DNA from: Cyathus striatus
Taxonomy: Eukaryota > Basidiomycota > Agaricomycetes > Agaricales > Nidulariaceae
Assembly (NCBI GenBank): GCA_025738555.1
Contig: JAOVFP010000004.1
Coordinates: 2,666,001-2,730,000 of the forward strand
Length of the DNA: 64,000 bases
Direction of reading: 5' to 3'
The position numbers were made by a program, and so were the translations under genes. Of the stretch, positions 34,700 to 46,322 are shown piece after piece. Under the pieces are notes generated by a model that saw nothing but the letters and a program-made list of their open reading frames with translations, was not told where the DNA came from and ran no database searches. Each line of letters starts with the position of its first letter. Position 1 is the first letter of the stretch.

Positions 34700-36110
34700 G
34701 ATTTTTGACATATATCTAGCATATCATAATTGTCATACTTATACACTTTCATACATGTCAGCTATTTTTTTTTAGCCTATAATATCATATAGGTTATTTC
34801 AACTTTTGTTTATCTGAAAGAGTATAACAACAATAGATATATGTACTAATTATTGCCTTTTACAGTGCCAAGGATATAGTTAGAAGAGGGGTTGTGAGGT
34901 ACCCAGTACTTAACTTTGAAGGGAAGAAGTCAACTATATGTGCAGCTCCTGGTACATCTGTATCACCATTCAAATCATCACAAAAGCAGATTAAAGTACC
35001 TGAAAGTGCAGGGTAAATCATAGAAAGCAGAGGAAATGAATACATACTTGTGGAATTGAAGGTTGTAATACAGAATATGACAATTATAAAGTTATGGAGG
35101 TGGGATAGTAGTAAGGAACCAGTGTATGAGAAATTTGGAAATAGGATGGTATGAGATGTTTTACAATCAAGACTAGAGATGTGATGAAATGACAAAATAA
35201 TAACCATAATGGTTAGTCTAGATATGAAAGATAATGAAGTTATTACAATGATATTGAACATCATGAAAACATGTACCAACCAGATAGAGAAAAACATTTG
35301 GTTAAAGAACTATGCATGTTTAAAAATATGAATGAATAGTGAATATATGTGATTCCACATTACATCAAACTTACACATCTTAGCTTTTAGACAATTATAA
35401 TTCTTGCATCAGCCATTGGTTATACTAATATCTTCAACACACATTACTGAGTCACATAACAGTTTTCTATGTTTTACTTATATAGTATTAATAAAAACTA
35501 TTTTATTGTGTCCCAATCAATTTCACTTTTACATGCTCTTTTAGTATTAGTATTCATTCCTATATTCCTGTACTTTGTATTTTTCTCAGTAGCTGTTATT
35601 TACTCACTTTTCTATTCTTATCATATCCTATACCACCTACATCTGGACTCTCAGTCCCTTACTCTGCTTTTCATATTGTTTCCTTTTGATTGTACATCAC
35701 ATTGATTATATATTGCTTGCTGTACATACATTACTCTTATCCCTTTTCTTCATTCTACTGAGATATTCCCTCAATACTGTAGTATACATTTCATAGTGAG
35801 TCACTTATCATTCTTAAGTGCATCACTACCAGTTTCACATTACACAGGAATATGCACTCACTTCTCTGATACATTTTATTATGTTTAATTAGTTATAGCC
35901 TTCATTCTATGTATGATTACCCTGAATGTACTTCTCCACTGGCCAAAGCTGGTGGGTGGCCTTTACTTACTCCAACCCTCTAGTATTTAAAGTAGCATGA
36001 TAACTGTACTTAGACTTCAGTTTTGTATTGAAATATACTCACCCCCTGTCTGACTTGAATTACACCTCTCATCTCCTGCTGTTTTTTGCCTAATTATATC
36101 CCAAATGTGA
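34700..36110. other. FB-2 loop, containing an LTR relic
   Basis: 34700-35610 is AT-rich and CpG-free, with one open minus frame (34860-35297) that I cannot assign. From about 35617 to 36085 the plus strand resembles the reverse complement of the solo LTR at 42994-43657, with shared landmarks such as CATTCTACTGAG, GTGAGTCACTTATCATTC and TTTACTTACTCCAA. Its 3' end is truncated at the inner edge of the right arm. Confidence 0.6.
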
Positions 36111-36119
36111 TGAGCATAA

Positions 36120-37205
36120 ATGTGTGACAGTCATTATGCACATAAGTTTATGACCATTGTGACACATGTAAGAGTGTGATGAACATGATGTATATAGAAG
36201 TGTGACAGTCATGACATGTATAAAAACATGACAATTGTGATGTGTATTGAAGCATGACAGTTGTGGTGCGTGCAAAAAGCGTGACAATTGTGACAGTTGT
36301 GACGCGTGAAAGAGCGTGACGATCGTGACACGTGTAGAAGCGTGACAGTTGTGACGCGTGTAGCAGCGTGACAGTCGTGACGCGTGAAAGAGCGTGACGA
36401 TCGTGACGCGTGAAAAAGCGTGACAGTCATGACATGTGTAAGAGCGTGACAATCATCGTGACGCGCGGGAATTATGTGAAGCGTGGGAAGTATGTGACAC
36501 GCGGGAAATGTGTGACACGCGGGAAGAACGTGACAAATGTGATGCGTGGGAATTATCTGGAGCGCGGGAATTATGAGAAGCGCGGGAAGTGTGTGACGCG
36601 CGGGAAATGTGTGACAAGCGGGAAGAACGTGACAAGTGGGAAGAACGTGACAAGCGGGAAGAACGTGACAAGCGGGAAGAACGTGACAAGCGGGAAGAAC
36701 GTGACAAGCGGGAAGAACGTGACAAGCGGGAAGAACGTGACAAGCATGAAGAACGTGACAAATGTGAAGAACGTGACAAATGTGAAGAACATGACAAATG
36801 TGAAGAACGTGACAAATGTGAAGAACATGACAAATGTGAAGAACGTGACAAATGTGAAGAACGTGACAAATGTGAAGAACGTGACAAATGTGAAGAACGT
36901 GACAAATGTGAAGAACGTGACAAATGTGAAGAACGTGACAAATGTGAAGAACGTGACAAATGTGAAGAGCGTGACAAATGTGAAGAACGTGACAAATGTG
37001 AAGAACGTGACAAATGTGAAGAACGTGACAAATGTGAAGAACGTGACAAATGTGAAGAACGTGACAAATGTGAAGAACGTGACAAATGTGAAGAACGTGA
37101 CAAATGTGAAGAACGTGACAAATGTGAAGAACGTGACAAATGTGAAGAACGTGACAAATGTGATGTGCGAGAAATACGTGACACGCGAAGAATGTGACAA
37201 ATGTG
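36120..37205. repeat. FB-2 right minisatellite arm
   Basis: Inverted counterpart of the left arm. It has about eight 18-bp units of CGTGACAAGCGGGAAGAA type (36628-36750), then about 23 of the variant CGTGACAAATGTGAAGAA (36755-37160). The second variant is not expanded in the left arm, so the arms have evolved by unequal expansion after the palindrome formed. Confidence 0.85.
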
Positions 37206-37209
37206 ACAT

Positions 37210-37690
37210 GAGGGATATCAGTGACATATTAGTACAATAGCTATATCCAATTAGTAGCAACCAATGATTGTTTATGATCACCCCAGCATACAGTAGTAAT
37301 ATACACTTCAAATCACCAATGATTGTATATGATCACCATTTATAATAGGCCTATAGTAGTAATATACACTAAAAACTAACCAATGATTGCATATGATCAC
37401 CATTTGTAATAGGATTACAATAGTAATATACACTTCAAATTATCAATGATTGCATATGATCACCATTTATAATAGTCCTATAGTAGTAATATACACTAAA
37501 AACTAACCAATGATTGCATATGATCACCATTTGTAATAGGATTACAATAGTAATATACACTTCAAATTATCAATGATTGCATATGATCACCATTTATAAT
37601 AGGCCTACAGTAGTAATATACACTTTAAAGTAACCAATGATTGCATATGATTACCATATTATAATAGGCATATTGTTGTTACATTAGAAA
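37210..37690. repeat. FB-2 right outer satellite
   Basis: Inverted copy of the satellite at 33120-33600, unit for unit and nearly identical, including the alternation of subtypes. Confidence 0.85.
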
Positions 37691-37749
37691 CAGGCAATCA
37701 TAAAACACTACATTTTTATGATCATATTGGCTAACACCACTCAGATGTG

Positions 37750-38975
37750 GGCAGTTGAGCATACAATGCCAAAATGAAAGAGCCCAACAAGGGGCAGTGG
37801 AAAGAAAGGGGGGAAGAATCAGAGGAAGGAGAAAATTGCCAGAGCATCAGGATCACATGAAAAGAAGGCAATGCCCAATGCCATACCCAGCTCTTCTAAC
37901 ACTGATGTCATCCCCTTTGAGACCACAATGTTTAGTGAAAGAGAGAATGGTGAGGTGGAGGCTGATATGGACAAGGCTCGATATGGAGACTAGCTTGGCG
38001 GAGGAAGACTTGAAGAGAGTGGCCGAGGTATTGGCATTGTCATTAGAGGAGTCTACATGGACAGCATATGCTAGCAGTTTGTTGTCATTCCATGTCTTCT
38101 GTGATAAGAGAGGAATTGCAGAGGAAGACAGAGCCCTGGTGAAGCAAGAAGTGTTGGCAGTCTTCATAGCCCATATGGCCAATGTATATTTGGGGAAAAT
38201 GATCTGTAATTATGTCCAAGGCATCAAAGCCTGGCATATCCTACATGGGGTAAAATATGAGGTTAACCAATCAGAAATTGACAGCCTACTCACTGGGGCA
38301 GATAAGTTGATGCCAGCCACTTCCAAGAGAAGCAAATGAGAGCTGTTCACAGTAGGATACATAATGGACTTGAAGAGGGGCTTGAATTTGGATAGCCCAT
38401 TGGATGCATCAGTGTATGCATGCTTGATGACATGTTTTTATGCAATGGCAAGGTTGGGGGAATTCACAGTAGATCAAATTTCTGGGGTATTTGACTCACA
38501 ATGGCACATAACACCATGCCATTTGTTGAAAATGCATGACCATAAAGGGAGGGAGGTAACGAACTTGAGGATACCTAGAACCAAGGTAGTGCCCAATGGC
38601 AAAGATGTGTTCTGGGCATGGCAAAACAGCCCTACAGATCCCAAGGCTGCATTAGAACATCACATGCAGATGAACAAGCTGCCACAAGATGGACATTTGT
38701 TTGTGTATATGGACAAGAGTGGAAGATACAGAGCACTCACCAGAACTGCCTTTCTCAAATGGATTGGGGAAGCAGCCAAGGTGACAGGGAAGAAGCCTAT
38801 ACAAGGCCACAGCATCTGTATAAGCTCCACACTGGAATACTTGCTGAGAGGAATGCCGTTTGAAGCCATGAAGTCGAAAGGGTGCTGGTCAAGCGACTCA
38901 TTCCAACTGTACTTGTGAAAACACATGCAAGTGGTGGCCCCATACATCCAAGCAGTGCCGGAGATCCATTCGGAA
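37750..38975 (+). pseudogene. DIRS tyrosine recombinase relic
   Basis: The first frame (to 38336) has an N-terminal SAM-like arm: LEESTWTAYASSLLSFHVFC and LVKQEVLAVFIAHMAN. After TGA at 38337-38339 the catalytic part follows: ACLMTCFYAMARLGEFTV with the first catalytic Arg, LEHHMQMNKLPQDGHLF, GHSICISSTLEYLLRGMPF, and CWSSDSFQLYL with the Tyr. The family has R in the H-x-x-R box, but here TGT (Cys) stands at 38817-38819, a change expected from CGT by C-to-T at CpG. The TGA likewise replaces a usual Arg (CGA). It is catalytically dead. Confidence 0.85.
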
Positions 38976-39469
38976 TTCGTCAGACACACAGTGGTGACAG
39001 ATGTGTGAGGTGATGGGCAGCGGGCAGTGCGAGTATAGCATCTGAAATGACAGTGAGTAAAGCCTTTCCTAAAAGTGTGGGAGACAAGACTCACTTGACA
39101 CATCAAGACTAGCAAGTGGGTGTCGGTGCCCGTCTCAGCCCCAGGGACAGAAGTGACCCAAGTTGGGAGATGTGCACTTTGTGCACAACCTCGCCCATAC
39201 CCTGCTAGCAACTTGACCCCCTTCAGTACTTCAACAAGTAGATAAAACCTAGGATATATTATAGCAAAAGATAGCACAATTAATAGTACTGCTAGATTAC
39301 TAACAGATAGACTATCCATACCTACTCACACTCAGAAACCTCAGGCATGAGTCAAAGATTCAAGCCCTACTGGGGGACCGCAGGTGAAATCAGACCACAG
39401 TATGTGTGTTGATACAAATGAAAAACCAAACAGAGACATACACCTGTTGTCTGATTATGGGAGACTACC
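38976..39469. other. Right flank of the DIRS element
   Basis: No gene. A few CpGs occur at 39020-39190. The true DIRS right end is probably in this stretch, before the GH31-derived sequence starts at about 39470. Confidence 0.4.
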
Positions 39470-40690
39470 ATTTTAGTCCCTATGCCTCATCCATCCAAGA
39501 CAGGGGCCTCGACACCCTATATAATACCCACTAGAAGCAATAGAATGGCAGCAGCAGTTCTTTGCTCCAACCAAGCCCATGCACATCCTCACTAGTCACT
39601 GCCAGCTTCATCGCCATTCTCTCCTTCATCAAGCTCACTACAGCAGCTGAAGTCAATTTTGCCATTCTTAATGCTTGTCCTGGCTATCACACTACCCATG
39701 TGAAGGCTCAAGGCTTTTCGTCTACTGCTGAGCTTGAGCTTGCTGGTGCTGCTGGTAATGTTTTTGGAGATGATATTGCTAAGTTGTCATTGAATGCCAT
39801 TTATGAGACTGGTACGTTTTCTCTCTCTTTTTTTCTTTGGGATTGTGCTAATGATGCTTTGGTAGCTGATCAAATTCATGTGAAAATAACTGACACTGCT
39901 AACAAACACTATGAAGTCTATGAAACTGTTTTCCTTCACTCTACCTCCTGGGGAGTCAATGCCTGAAATGCAAATATCCAATTTGAGTGCACTGCCAACC
40001 CATTCACATTCAACATCAAGTGTAAAGGCTCTGGAGAGGTGCTCTTCACCACCGTGGTAGCCCTTTCATCATCAAGCCTCAATACATCTGCTTGAAGACT
40101 ACCCTCCCTACCAACCCCTTCTGCCTCCCACCCAACAACACCACCATCATGTTGTGGAACCATGACTTCTACTTTGTCCCTGTCAGATCTAGCTTGTACA
40201 GGAACCACCCTGTCTATTATGAACACTGTACCACTGGTATCCATTGCATTTTCCTCCTGAACTCGAATGGTATGGATGTCAAGCTTAAGAAGGAGAAATA
40301 TGTACATTCACTGGAGTATAATGTTGTTGGTGGTGTGCCCAATATGTACTTCCTGGCTGGGAGTACCAGTGATCCTACTGCTGTTATGAAGCAGTATTCT
40401 GAGCTTACTGGGCATCTTGCTGAGGTGCCATATTGGTCATTTGGGTTCCAGCAGTGTCATTTTGGATACAAGGGTATGTTTCTTCTTGTTGCCTGCAAGT
40501 AACTTGCAAGTGCTCTAGCTGACATGGTTGTAGATTATGTTGACATCGCTGGTTCTGAAGTTGAACCTGAACAACACCTTAAGCCTATCCTGCTTATGGC
40601 ATTGTAGACATTGGAACACCTTTTATGTTCCTAATTTGTGGATTGTTTGTGGATACTGCTTACTTTAAGAATCAAAAATATCTCTATCTC
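39470..40690 (+). pseudogene. GH31 alpha-glucosidase 5' fragment, copy 1
   Basis: It shares its 5' flank (CTATGCCTCA..CATCCAAGACAGG) and promoter with copies 2 and 3. The N-terminus has a secretion-signal-like stretch (TASFIAILSFIKLTTAAEV), then ACPGYHTTHVKAQGF, KITDTANKHYEV, NGMDVKLKKEKYVHSLEYNV and VPYWSFGFQQCHFGYK. It breaks off around 40690, before the catalytic (beta/alpha)8 Asp motifs. Compared with copies 2 and 3, most CpGs have become TpG or CpA. Stops and a frameshift (about 40060) are present. GH31 enzymes are secreted maltases or alpha-glucosidases. Confidence 0.8.
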
Positions 40691-42993
40691 GAAGCTTACA
40701 TAGTTAAATTTATTATTTCATGTATCTATTTATGCATTTATATAAAGTGAAGAAGTTGGGACATGTGGAGGGGCAGGGCAAGGCATGAATTGCACAGGAA
40801 TGGCAGGCAGGGGGAATCTTTTATCAGGGTCTGAGAATATCCAAGATAAGATCGCCTCAAAGCTATCAGTGTTAAGCATATATTCCACATGATAGTATCC
40901 ATCATGCTGGATGCTGTATCATGCCGAGATTTCAGAAAGAAGAAAACAAATGACTTATAGTCAGTTCTTGAATGAAATAATGGATTAAAACAGCAAAACG
41001 TTTGATATTTAAGCTATAAAAGAGTGATAATACCATTTATGAAGCTCATAGAATGACTTTGAGTTTCAGTCTGACAAAACTTCTAAGTCTTGTAAACAGA
41101 TTGCTCAATTGTATATGGAACTTCATTAAAACAAATGCAGTCCTCACCTACTAGGTATAGTTTTCAAATAAATTTGATGATTATAATGATATGGAAGCTC
41201 ATTTCTATTATTAATGAACTCTGGGCTGTACAATGGATCAATATATGTAGCTACAATTGGTTTACATTTGTTCTTCAGGATGAAAAGAAATAAACATTTT
41301 TTGTTTAGACATGTGAAAGTATTGAAATAAAATGCTATTGGCACTAATGCAAACCTAACTTTGTATGCTGTGCATTTAAGTGAGATTTGGTTAGCTACAG
41401 AAAATAGTATTCTATGTTATCTCAAATTCTATCATATGTTTTATATTGAAAACAGAGAAAAGTAGACAAAGGTTTAAAGAAGAAAACCTAATCAGTCCTG
41501 CTCACGCAAATGAAATATGCTTATTTTGGGAACACAGCACAAAGGGTGGGAGAAGGCATGATTTTGGCATGATTAATAGTCTGTTGCTAATGGTACATGT
41601 GCATCAGCTTCCAATGGCATGTGTATCAGCATGCTTAGTAACAGCCTTACATACTTTCATTATAACAAGCTGCCACTGTAACTACCATGATGTATACATT
41701 ACCATTCCACTGTAATTACAGTGGGATTATGTATAAAAATCACTGTATGGCCTGAAAATATATACAACATACTGTGTGTCTGGGATAGAAAAAGGATCTA
41801 AATTTCCATTCTATGCATTGCCAAATGTATACAAAAATATATTCCTTTTATTTGTTGTTTACTCCTACCTTACCACATCTATAGCTCCTCTTTTTTAATT
41901 AAATAACTCTCATAGTCTGTAATAAGCATTACAATTCTATCATTATTAGAAATGGTGATGTACTGCACATATCATTCTACAGGAAATATACATGTGGAGA
42001 AGTTATTTCTTCATGTCTTCTCTCAGATATTCCTCCTCTGTTGCACCTGCACATGGTTCTCATTGTTATTATAACCTTGTGTGTCAATAACACAAAGGCA
42101 TATTTTCAAGAAGATGTGAAAAGTAGCAATTGAGCTACAGGGTATTGTTCTATATAGATTCCTTCCTCCTCATCTTCTTTGAACTTTCTACAGCTGCAGG
42201 TACTTCATTTTTAAATATTTCATTTAATCACCAGAGCTATATACATTTATAATTACATTGTATATGTTAAAGGAATTTCATATTAATTGGTCCACATAGG
42301 CTCTGGCTATGAATTTATCTTCCTACCCCCCTTCCTTCATCATTGTGTCCTCCATTTCCCCTCCATTTCAATAGATTACTTCTTCTACTTTCACATACAC
42401 ATCGTCCTGGATCCAAGCACACCAATTACCAAGTATTACATTCATTTGTTATTTTGGTACTGAGATATGTGCAAGCCTGGGCCATGGTACTACTTAGTCA
42501 CATGTAGCAATTGTACTTGTTAGTCTACTTATCAGTATAGGTAGTTTCTTGGAATTTGCTCAGACTACTCATATTTGGAATTGGTTATCAGAATAAGAAA
42601 ATATATAGTGTATTCCAGGTACATGATCTAACCAAATATTGCTTGATGACATGTAGTAGAGTATACTAGTATTTACTTGAGTTTCTAGTGGTCTTGGATT
42701 TCATCAGACCAAAACTCTAAGTTGTCCAAAATGGACCTTAAATTGTTTACATTATTGTATATTATATATAATATAAGTACTCTTCTATTTTTACATATAA
42801 ATACAAGGAAGAAATATGTTTAAATACCATGTTTTTGTATTACTTAAATCTCTTCATGTTCTGGGCCTATGGCACAGTGTCATGTGAATATGGTTATATA
42901 ATCATGCTTCACAGCAATAGCAGTACACTTTTATGGTTGCAGAAAGTTGTGGCCAGGTTGCAGCTGTGATTGGGTCAGTCAGTTCTGCCATAG
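40691..42993. other. AT-rich region without recognised gene
   Basis: Nearly CpG-free; open frames are short and unlike known families. Nothing else supported. Confidence 0.5.
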
Positions 42994-43657
42994 TGTCACA
43001 ACCATGCCCCTAGCCTGACTTGGTGGCAGAGTACGAGGGGGTGACTGCAGAGAAGCAAGGGGTGAGTATGAGATGAAGGCAGAGAATGAGAACTCAGGGG
43101 GTAGGACTTCGGCTTCAGCTTATGTGCTGTGCCCCTGGGATTCCTGGTCCTGGATTTCAGAGTAAGGGCAAGCCTTTTGGAGAAGACAAGAGACAAGAGG
43201 ACAAGAGATGTAACTCAAGTCAGACTAAAAGGTGAGGATGTAGTTCAATATGAAACTAAAGACTAAGTACAAATTGAGTGCTACTTAAATACTAGAGACT
43301 TGGAGTAAGTAAAGGCTGCTGGCCAAGGCCAGCAGAGAAGTATGGTCAGGGTAGGCATACATAGAATGAAGACTATAACTAATTAAACATAATAAAACAT
43401 GTCAGAGAAGTGAGCATGTATGGCAGTGTAAAGTGAAACTGATAGTGGTGCACTTAAGAATGATAAGTGACTCACTATGAGATGTATACTACATTACTGA
43501 GGGGATAGCTCAGTAGAATGGAAGAAAGGAAATGGAAGTAATCTATGTACAGTAAGCAATTAGTAATAATGAGAACATAATCAAAGTCTGGAGTAAACAA
43601 AGGTAAAGGCAGAGTAAGGGCATAGGAGTCCGGAGGTAGGCAATATGGGATATGACA
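42994..43657 (-). mobile_element. Solo LTR, 664 bp
   Basis: Read on the minus strand it starts TGTCATATCCC and ends GGTTGTGACA, with perfect 5-bp duplications (CATAG on +, 42989-42993 and 43658-43662). No internal retroelement sequence follows. A second, diverged and truncated copy lies in the FB-2 loop (35617-36085). Confidence 0.9.
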
Positions 43658-43662
43658 CATAG

Positions 43663-44513
43663 TGTGTAAGCATGAGTGAGCAGTGCATATCTCTTAATTT
43701 TCTTTAATAACTAGAAGATCTATTATGAAATACTATAAGTACTTCATTCAACTGTTTCTTTCACATACCACGGAAGTATATATATATATATTTTAAAAGA
43801 ATATAATATTTGGGAAGAAACCATGCTTATATGTATTTGGATGTACAACAGTTCTCTGTATTCCATTCCATCAAGTGTCATTGGTGCAGAGGATAATATA
43901 TAAAACACTGTTGACATGAAGGTAAGGTGGGCAGATATAGGGAGGCCTGGCAAAGCTGTGGACCTGATGGCACTGGAATTTTGGCTCCTAAAGCACATGG
44001 TGGTTTTAAAAAAAAGATAAAATAGTAAAGCCATGATGGTGATTATATAGCCTGCCAGAATGGGGGCGGGGATGAGCAAAGCACTGGGAATGACACATCT
44101 CAACTTCTGTGAGTGTAAGTAATGTTCATTTGATTTAGTGCTATCATATAGATTATGTGAAATAGGTAATATATGTCAATAAACTTACTAATAATCAGGG
44201 ATAGCTGAGAGTAACAAGAGGTGAGAGGAACATTCAATCATGGTCTGTAACATATCTGGATTTGGTTGGCATCAGGGTGAGAAGCTGCACACCCTGAGCA
44301 ATGATAATGATAATGTGCATAACCCTTAGATCTAGATCTCCTACTGTACTTATAGATTTTGATAGATGGACACATACTGTAGTTTATAGTGATTCATACA
44401 TCAGATCCTGTCTGTAACTACAGGTGTTGATATCTCAAATGTGCTGTATCAAGTGAGGCCACAGTGGTCAAATCCAGCTTATGCCATTCCCTTACTTGCA
44501 CCCTTGGCCATTG
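43663..44513. other. AT-rich region without recognised gene
   Basis: The minus frame 43744-44103 is open but hydrophobic and low-complexity, with no family resemblance. No repeats stand out. Confidence 0.45.
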
Positions 44514-46322
44514 GGGAGGTACAAAAATTGACACAGTGTAAGTGTACACTGTGTGTAGTTACATGTGTAAACATAGGCATGTACAACAATATTAGTAAAG
44601 GTGTAATGCAAATCACATAAGAAATTCTATATATAATTTTTATCTATGTACAAATTAAGGAAATAAAAATTTTAAGGATGTCTGCAGCAGCACAGCAATG
44701 TTAATCTTTTTCTTTACTACTTCTCATATGAACACTACTTACTTGTTATATCTACTACTTATGCTTTCTCAGACAACAACTTTCTTGCTCAGGTTCCTTA
44801 GCACATTATTATAGAATTTCATAGCTATGTAAGCACCTAGAGCTATATTTGTAACATACTATAGTTAGTGATGTCATTTACTGCCCTGTCATGATTCACA
44901 GGCTTATCAAAAGGACTATGTTGTGAGTAACCCAAGACTCTTTCATATGGGACATTGGGTGAATGTACCTGCCCCTTGAGCCTTCATCAGCCAATGATAT
45001 AGTGATCAAGACCAGTCCAAATCCATTCTATCAACACTCGAACATGAGCCTCATACCACTGTGAAGCTGGAAGAAGACTGCATTGATCTCACTGATTCTA
45101 CTCCTCCTTGCACTCATATTGTTCAAGAAAATGGTTAGGAAGTGGTTGAAATATGCAGTTCAAGTGATGAAGGGTCTGAAAGTAAGTCATATTAAGTACT
45201 TTTAGCACACTGGAAGCTACTAACATGATAAGAATCAACTACAGACTCAGACCTTACCTCTGAGAGTGATACCTCTGAGGATAGTGACATGGACTTGAGC
45301 TCTGACCCTGAGAGTGATACTCCTGAGAATAGTAGCCACATGAACATGGATGAGCATCATTTCAAGTTTTCTGATGCTATCAAACCAACTGTCTGGCTCA
45401 ACAAAGATGTTGAAACCATCAAACTCAAGTACAATAATGGGCAACTTATTTCCATCATGAAGCAAGCAAAGGTAAAAGTTGTAGAGTATTTGAGAGGAAT
45501 TTCAACAGCATGGCCAGTTCTAGAGCACCCAACTGCATATGTTTTGGACCTCAGTGATGCAAGGTACAATCTGCACAATAAGCCCAGGCAGCAGTACTCA
45601 GTCAATGTGTTAATAAAGAATAAGGTGTGTGTCAGCAAAGCCAGTTTCAAGTGTCTCTTTTATCTTCAATGACATTTCCCTGTTGACCTTGCAAGCTCTA
45701 GTAACCATGCCCATATACCTTGACAGATTAGGTGAGAATGATAGCAAACTACTTCACTGGGTCCAAATACATTAAGAACCCAACTCAAAGAATTTGCCTT
45801 TCCATTGGTACCTCCCCATGAATCCCTGTCCTGAATGTATAAAAGATTAATGAGTTAGATAGGAAGAAAGAGTAAAGACACACACCTTATTCTTTATCAA
45901 CACATTGACTGAGTACTGCTGCCCAAACTTATTGTGCAGATTGTACCTTGCATCACTGAGGTCCAAAACATATGCAGTTGGGTACTCTGGAACTGGCCAT
46001 GCCATTGGAATTCCTCTCAAGTACTCTACAACTTTTACCTTTGCTTGCTTTGTGATGGAAATAAGTCACCCATCACTGTACTTGAGTTTGATGGTTTAGT
46101 AGTGTTCATATGAGAAGTAGTAAAGAAAAAGATTGACATTGCTGTGCTGCTGCAAACATCCTTAAATTTTTATCTCCTTAATTTGCACATAGATAAAAAT
46201 TATATATAGAATTTCTTATGTGATTTGCATTACACCTTTACTAATATTGTTGTACATGCCTATGTTTACACATGTAACTACACACAGTGTACACTTACAC
46301 TGTGTCAATTTTTGTACCTCCC
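44514..46322. mobile_element. Palindromic element with ~220-bp inverted ends
   Basis: The left 44514-44735 is the reverse complement of about 46100-46322, starting GGGAGGTACAAAAATTGACA. Inside, 45415-45635 is also inverted relative to 45840-46098. So the right arm corresponds to the left arm minus about 680 bp. This looks like an element that has been partly duplicated in inverted orientation. Flanking duplication was not found. It carries an unrecognised acidic protein gene. Confidence 0.7.
45001..45640 (+). pseudogene. Unrecognised acidic transposon-borne protein
   Basis: Two exons fit: 45001-45181 and 45245-45624, split by a 63-bp GTAAGT..CAG intron with a CTAAC branch. Exon 1 includes LEEDCIDLTDSTPPCTHIV, then TAG in frame after QENG. 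Exon 2 begins with an S/D/E/T-rich stretch (TSESDTSEDSDMDLSSD) and continues with ETIKLKYNNGQLISIMKQAK and HPTAYVLDLSDARYNLHNK. The upstream ATG is not identified. An inverted, partial copy of exon 2 is at 45840-46098. I do not know the family; accessory proteins of mushroom DNA transposons can look like this, but that is inference. Confidence 0.4.

Larger units (their letters stand above)
33078..37742. mobile_element. Foldback element FB-2, 4.67 kb near-palindrome
   Basis: The two halves are reverse complements for about 1.6 kb each: terminal ~480 bp (33078-33600 and 37210-37742) plus minisatellite arms (33605-34690 and 36120-37205), around a 1.4-kb loop. The ends share GTGTTAGCCAAT and GATCATAAAAATGTAGTG. 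The flanking 7-bp repeat AGATGTG (33071-33077, 37743-37749) extends to 8 bp with one mismatch (AAGATGTG / CAGATGTG), like hAT. Removing 33078-37742 plus one repeat joins an open frame from the left (ending ETRC) with one from the right (GQLSIQ). There is no transposase. Arms made of tandem repeats recall Drosophila FB and Galileo foldback elements. Confidence 0.85.
28190..39260 (+). mobile_element. DIRS-type (tyrosine-recombinase) retrotransposon, decayed and interrupted
   Basis: Gag-like zinc-knuckle protein, reverse transcriptase, RNase H and tyrosine recombinase occur in order on the plus strand, the arrangement of fungal DIRS elements. It is interrupted by an unresolved ~0.9-kb repeat region (29160-30060), a solo LTR (32054-32427) and FB-2 (33078-37742). 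I could not find the inverted terminal repeats or the internal complementary region, so the outer borders are approximate. All reading frames carry stops or shifts. Confidence 0.8.

Noticed and set aside
33643..34708. Long open frames of up to 352 aa with CHxxHxS/R-type repeats
   Set aside because: They come from the stop-free 18-bp and related minisatellite of the FB-2 left arm; several frames on both strands are open at once, and none starts or ends in a gene-like context.
34860..35297. Minus ORF of 145 aa in the FB-2 loop
   Set aside because: Hydrophobic, AT-driven composition for most of its length; the end (DDLNGDTDVPGAAHIVDFF) looks less random but I could not assign it, and no splice or start supports it.
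36410..37311. Long repeat proteins (EERDKC-, NVTNVK-, SSHLSR- and FTFVTF-type) on both strands
   Set aside because: Same artefact in the right arm; the 18-bp period is a multiple of three, so every frame gives a six-residue repeat.
39340..39420. tRNA-like GATTCAAGCC box near the DIRS right flank
   Set aside because: Only a B-box-like word; no A box at proper distance and no stems.
41446..41715. Plus ORF of 89 aa
   Set aside because: No family resemblance, AT-rich surroundings without splice or promoter signs.
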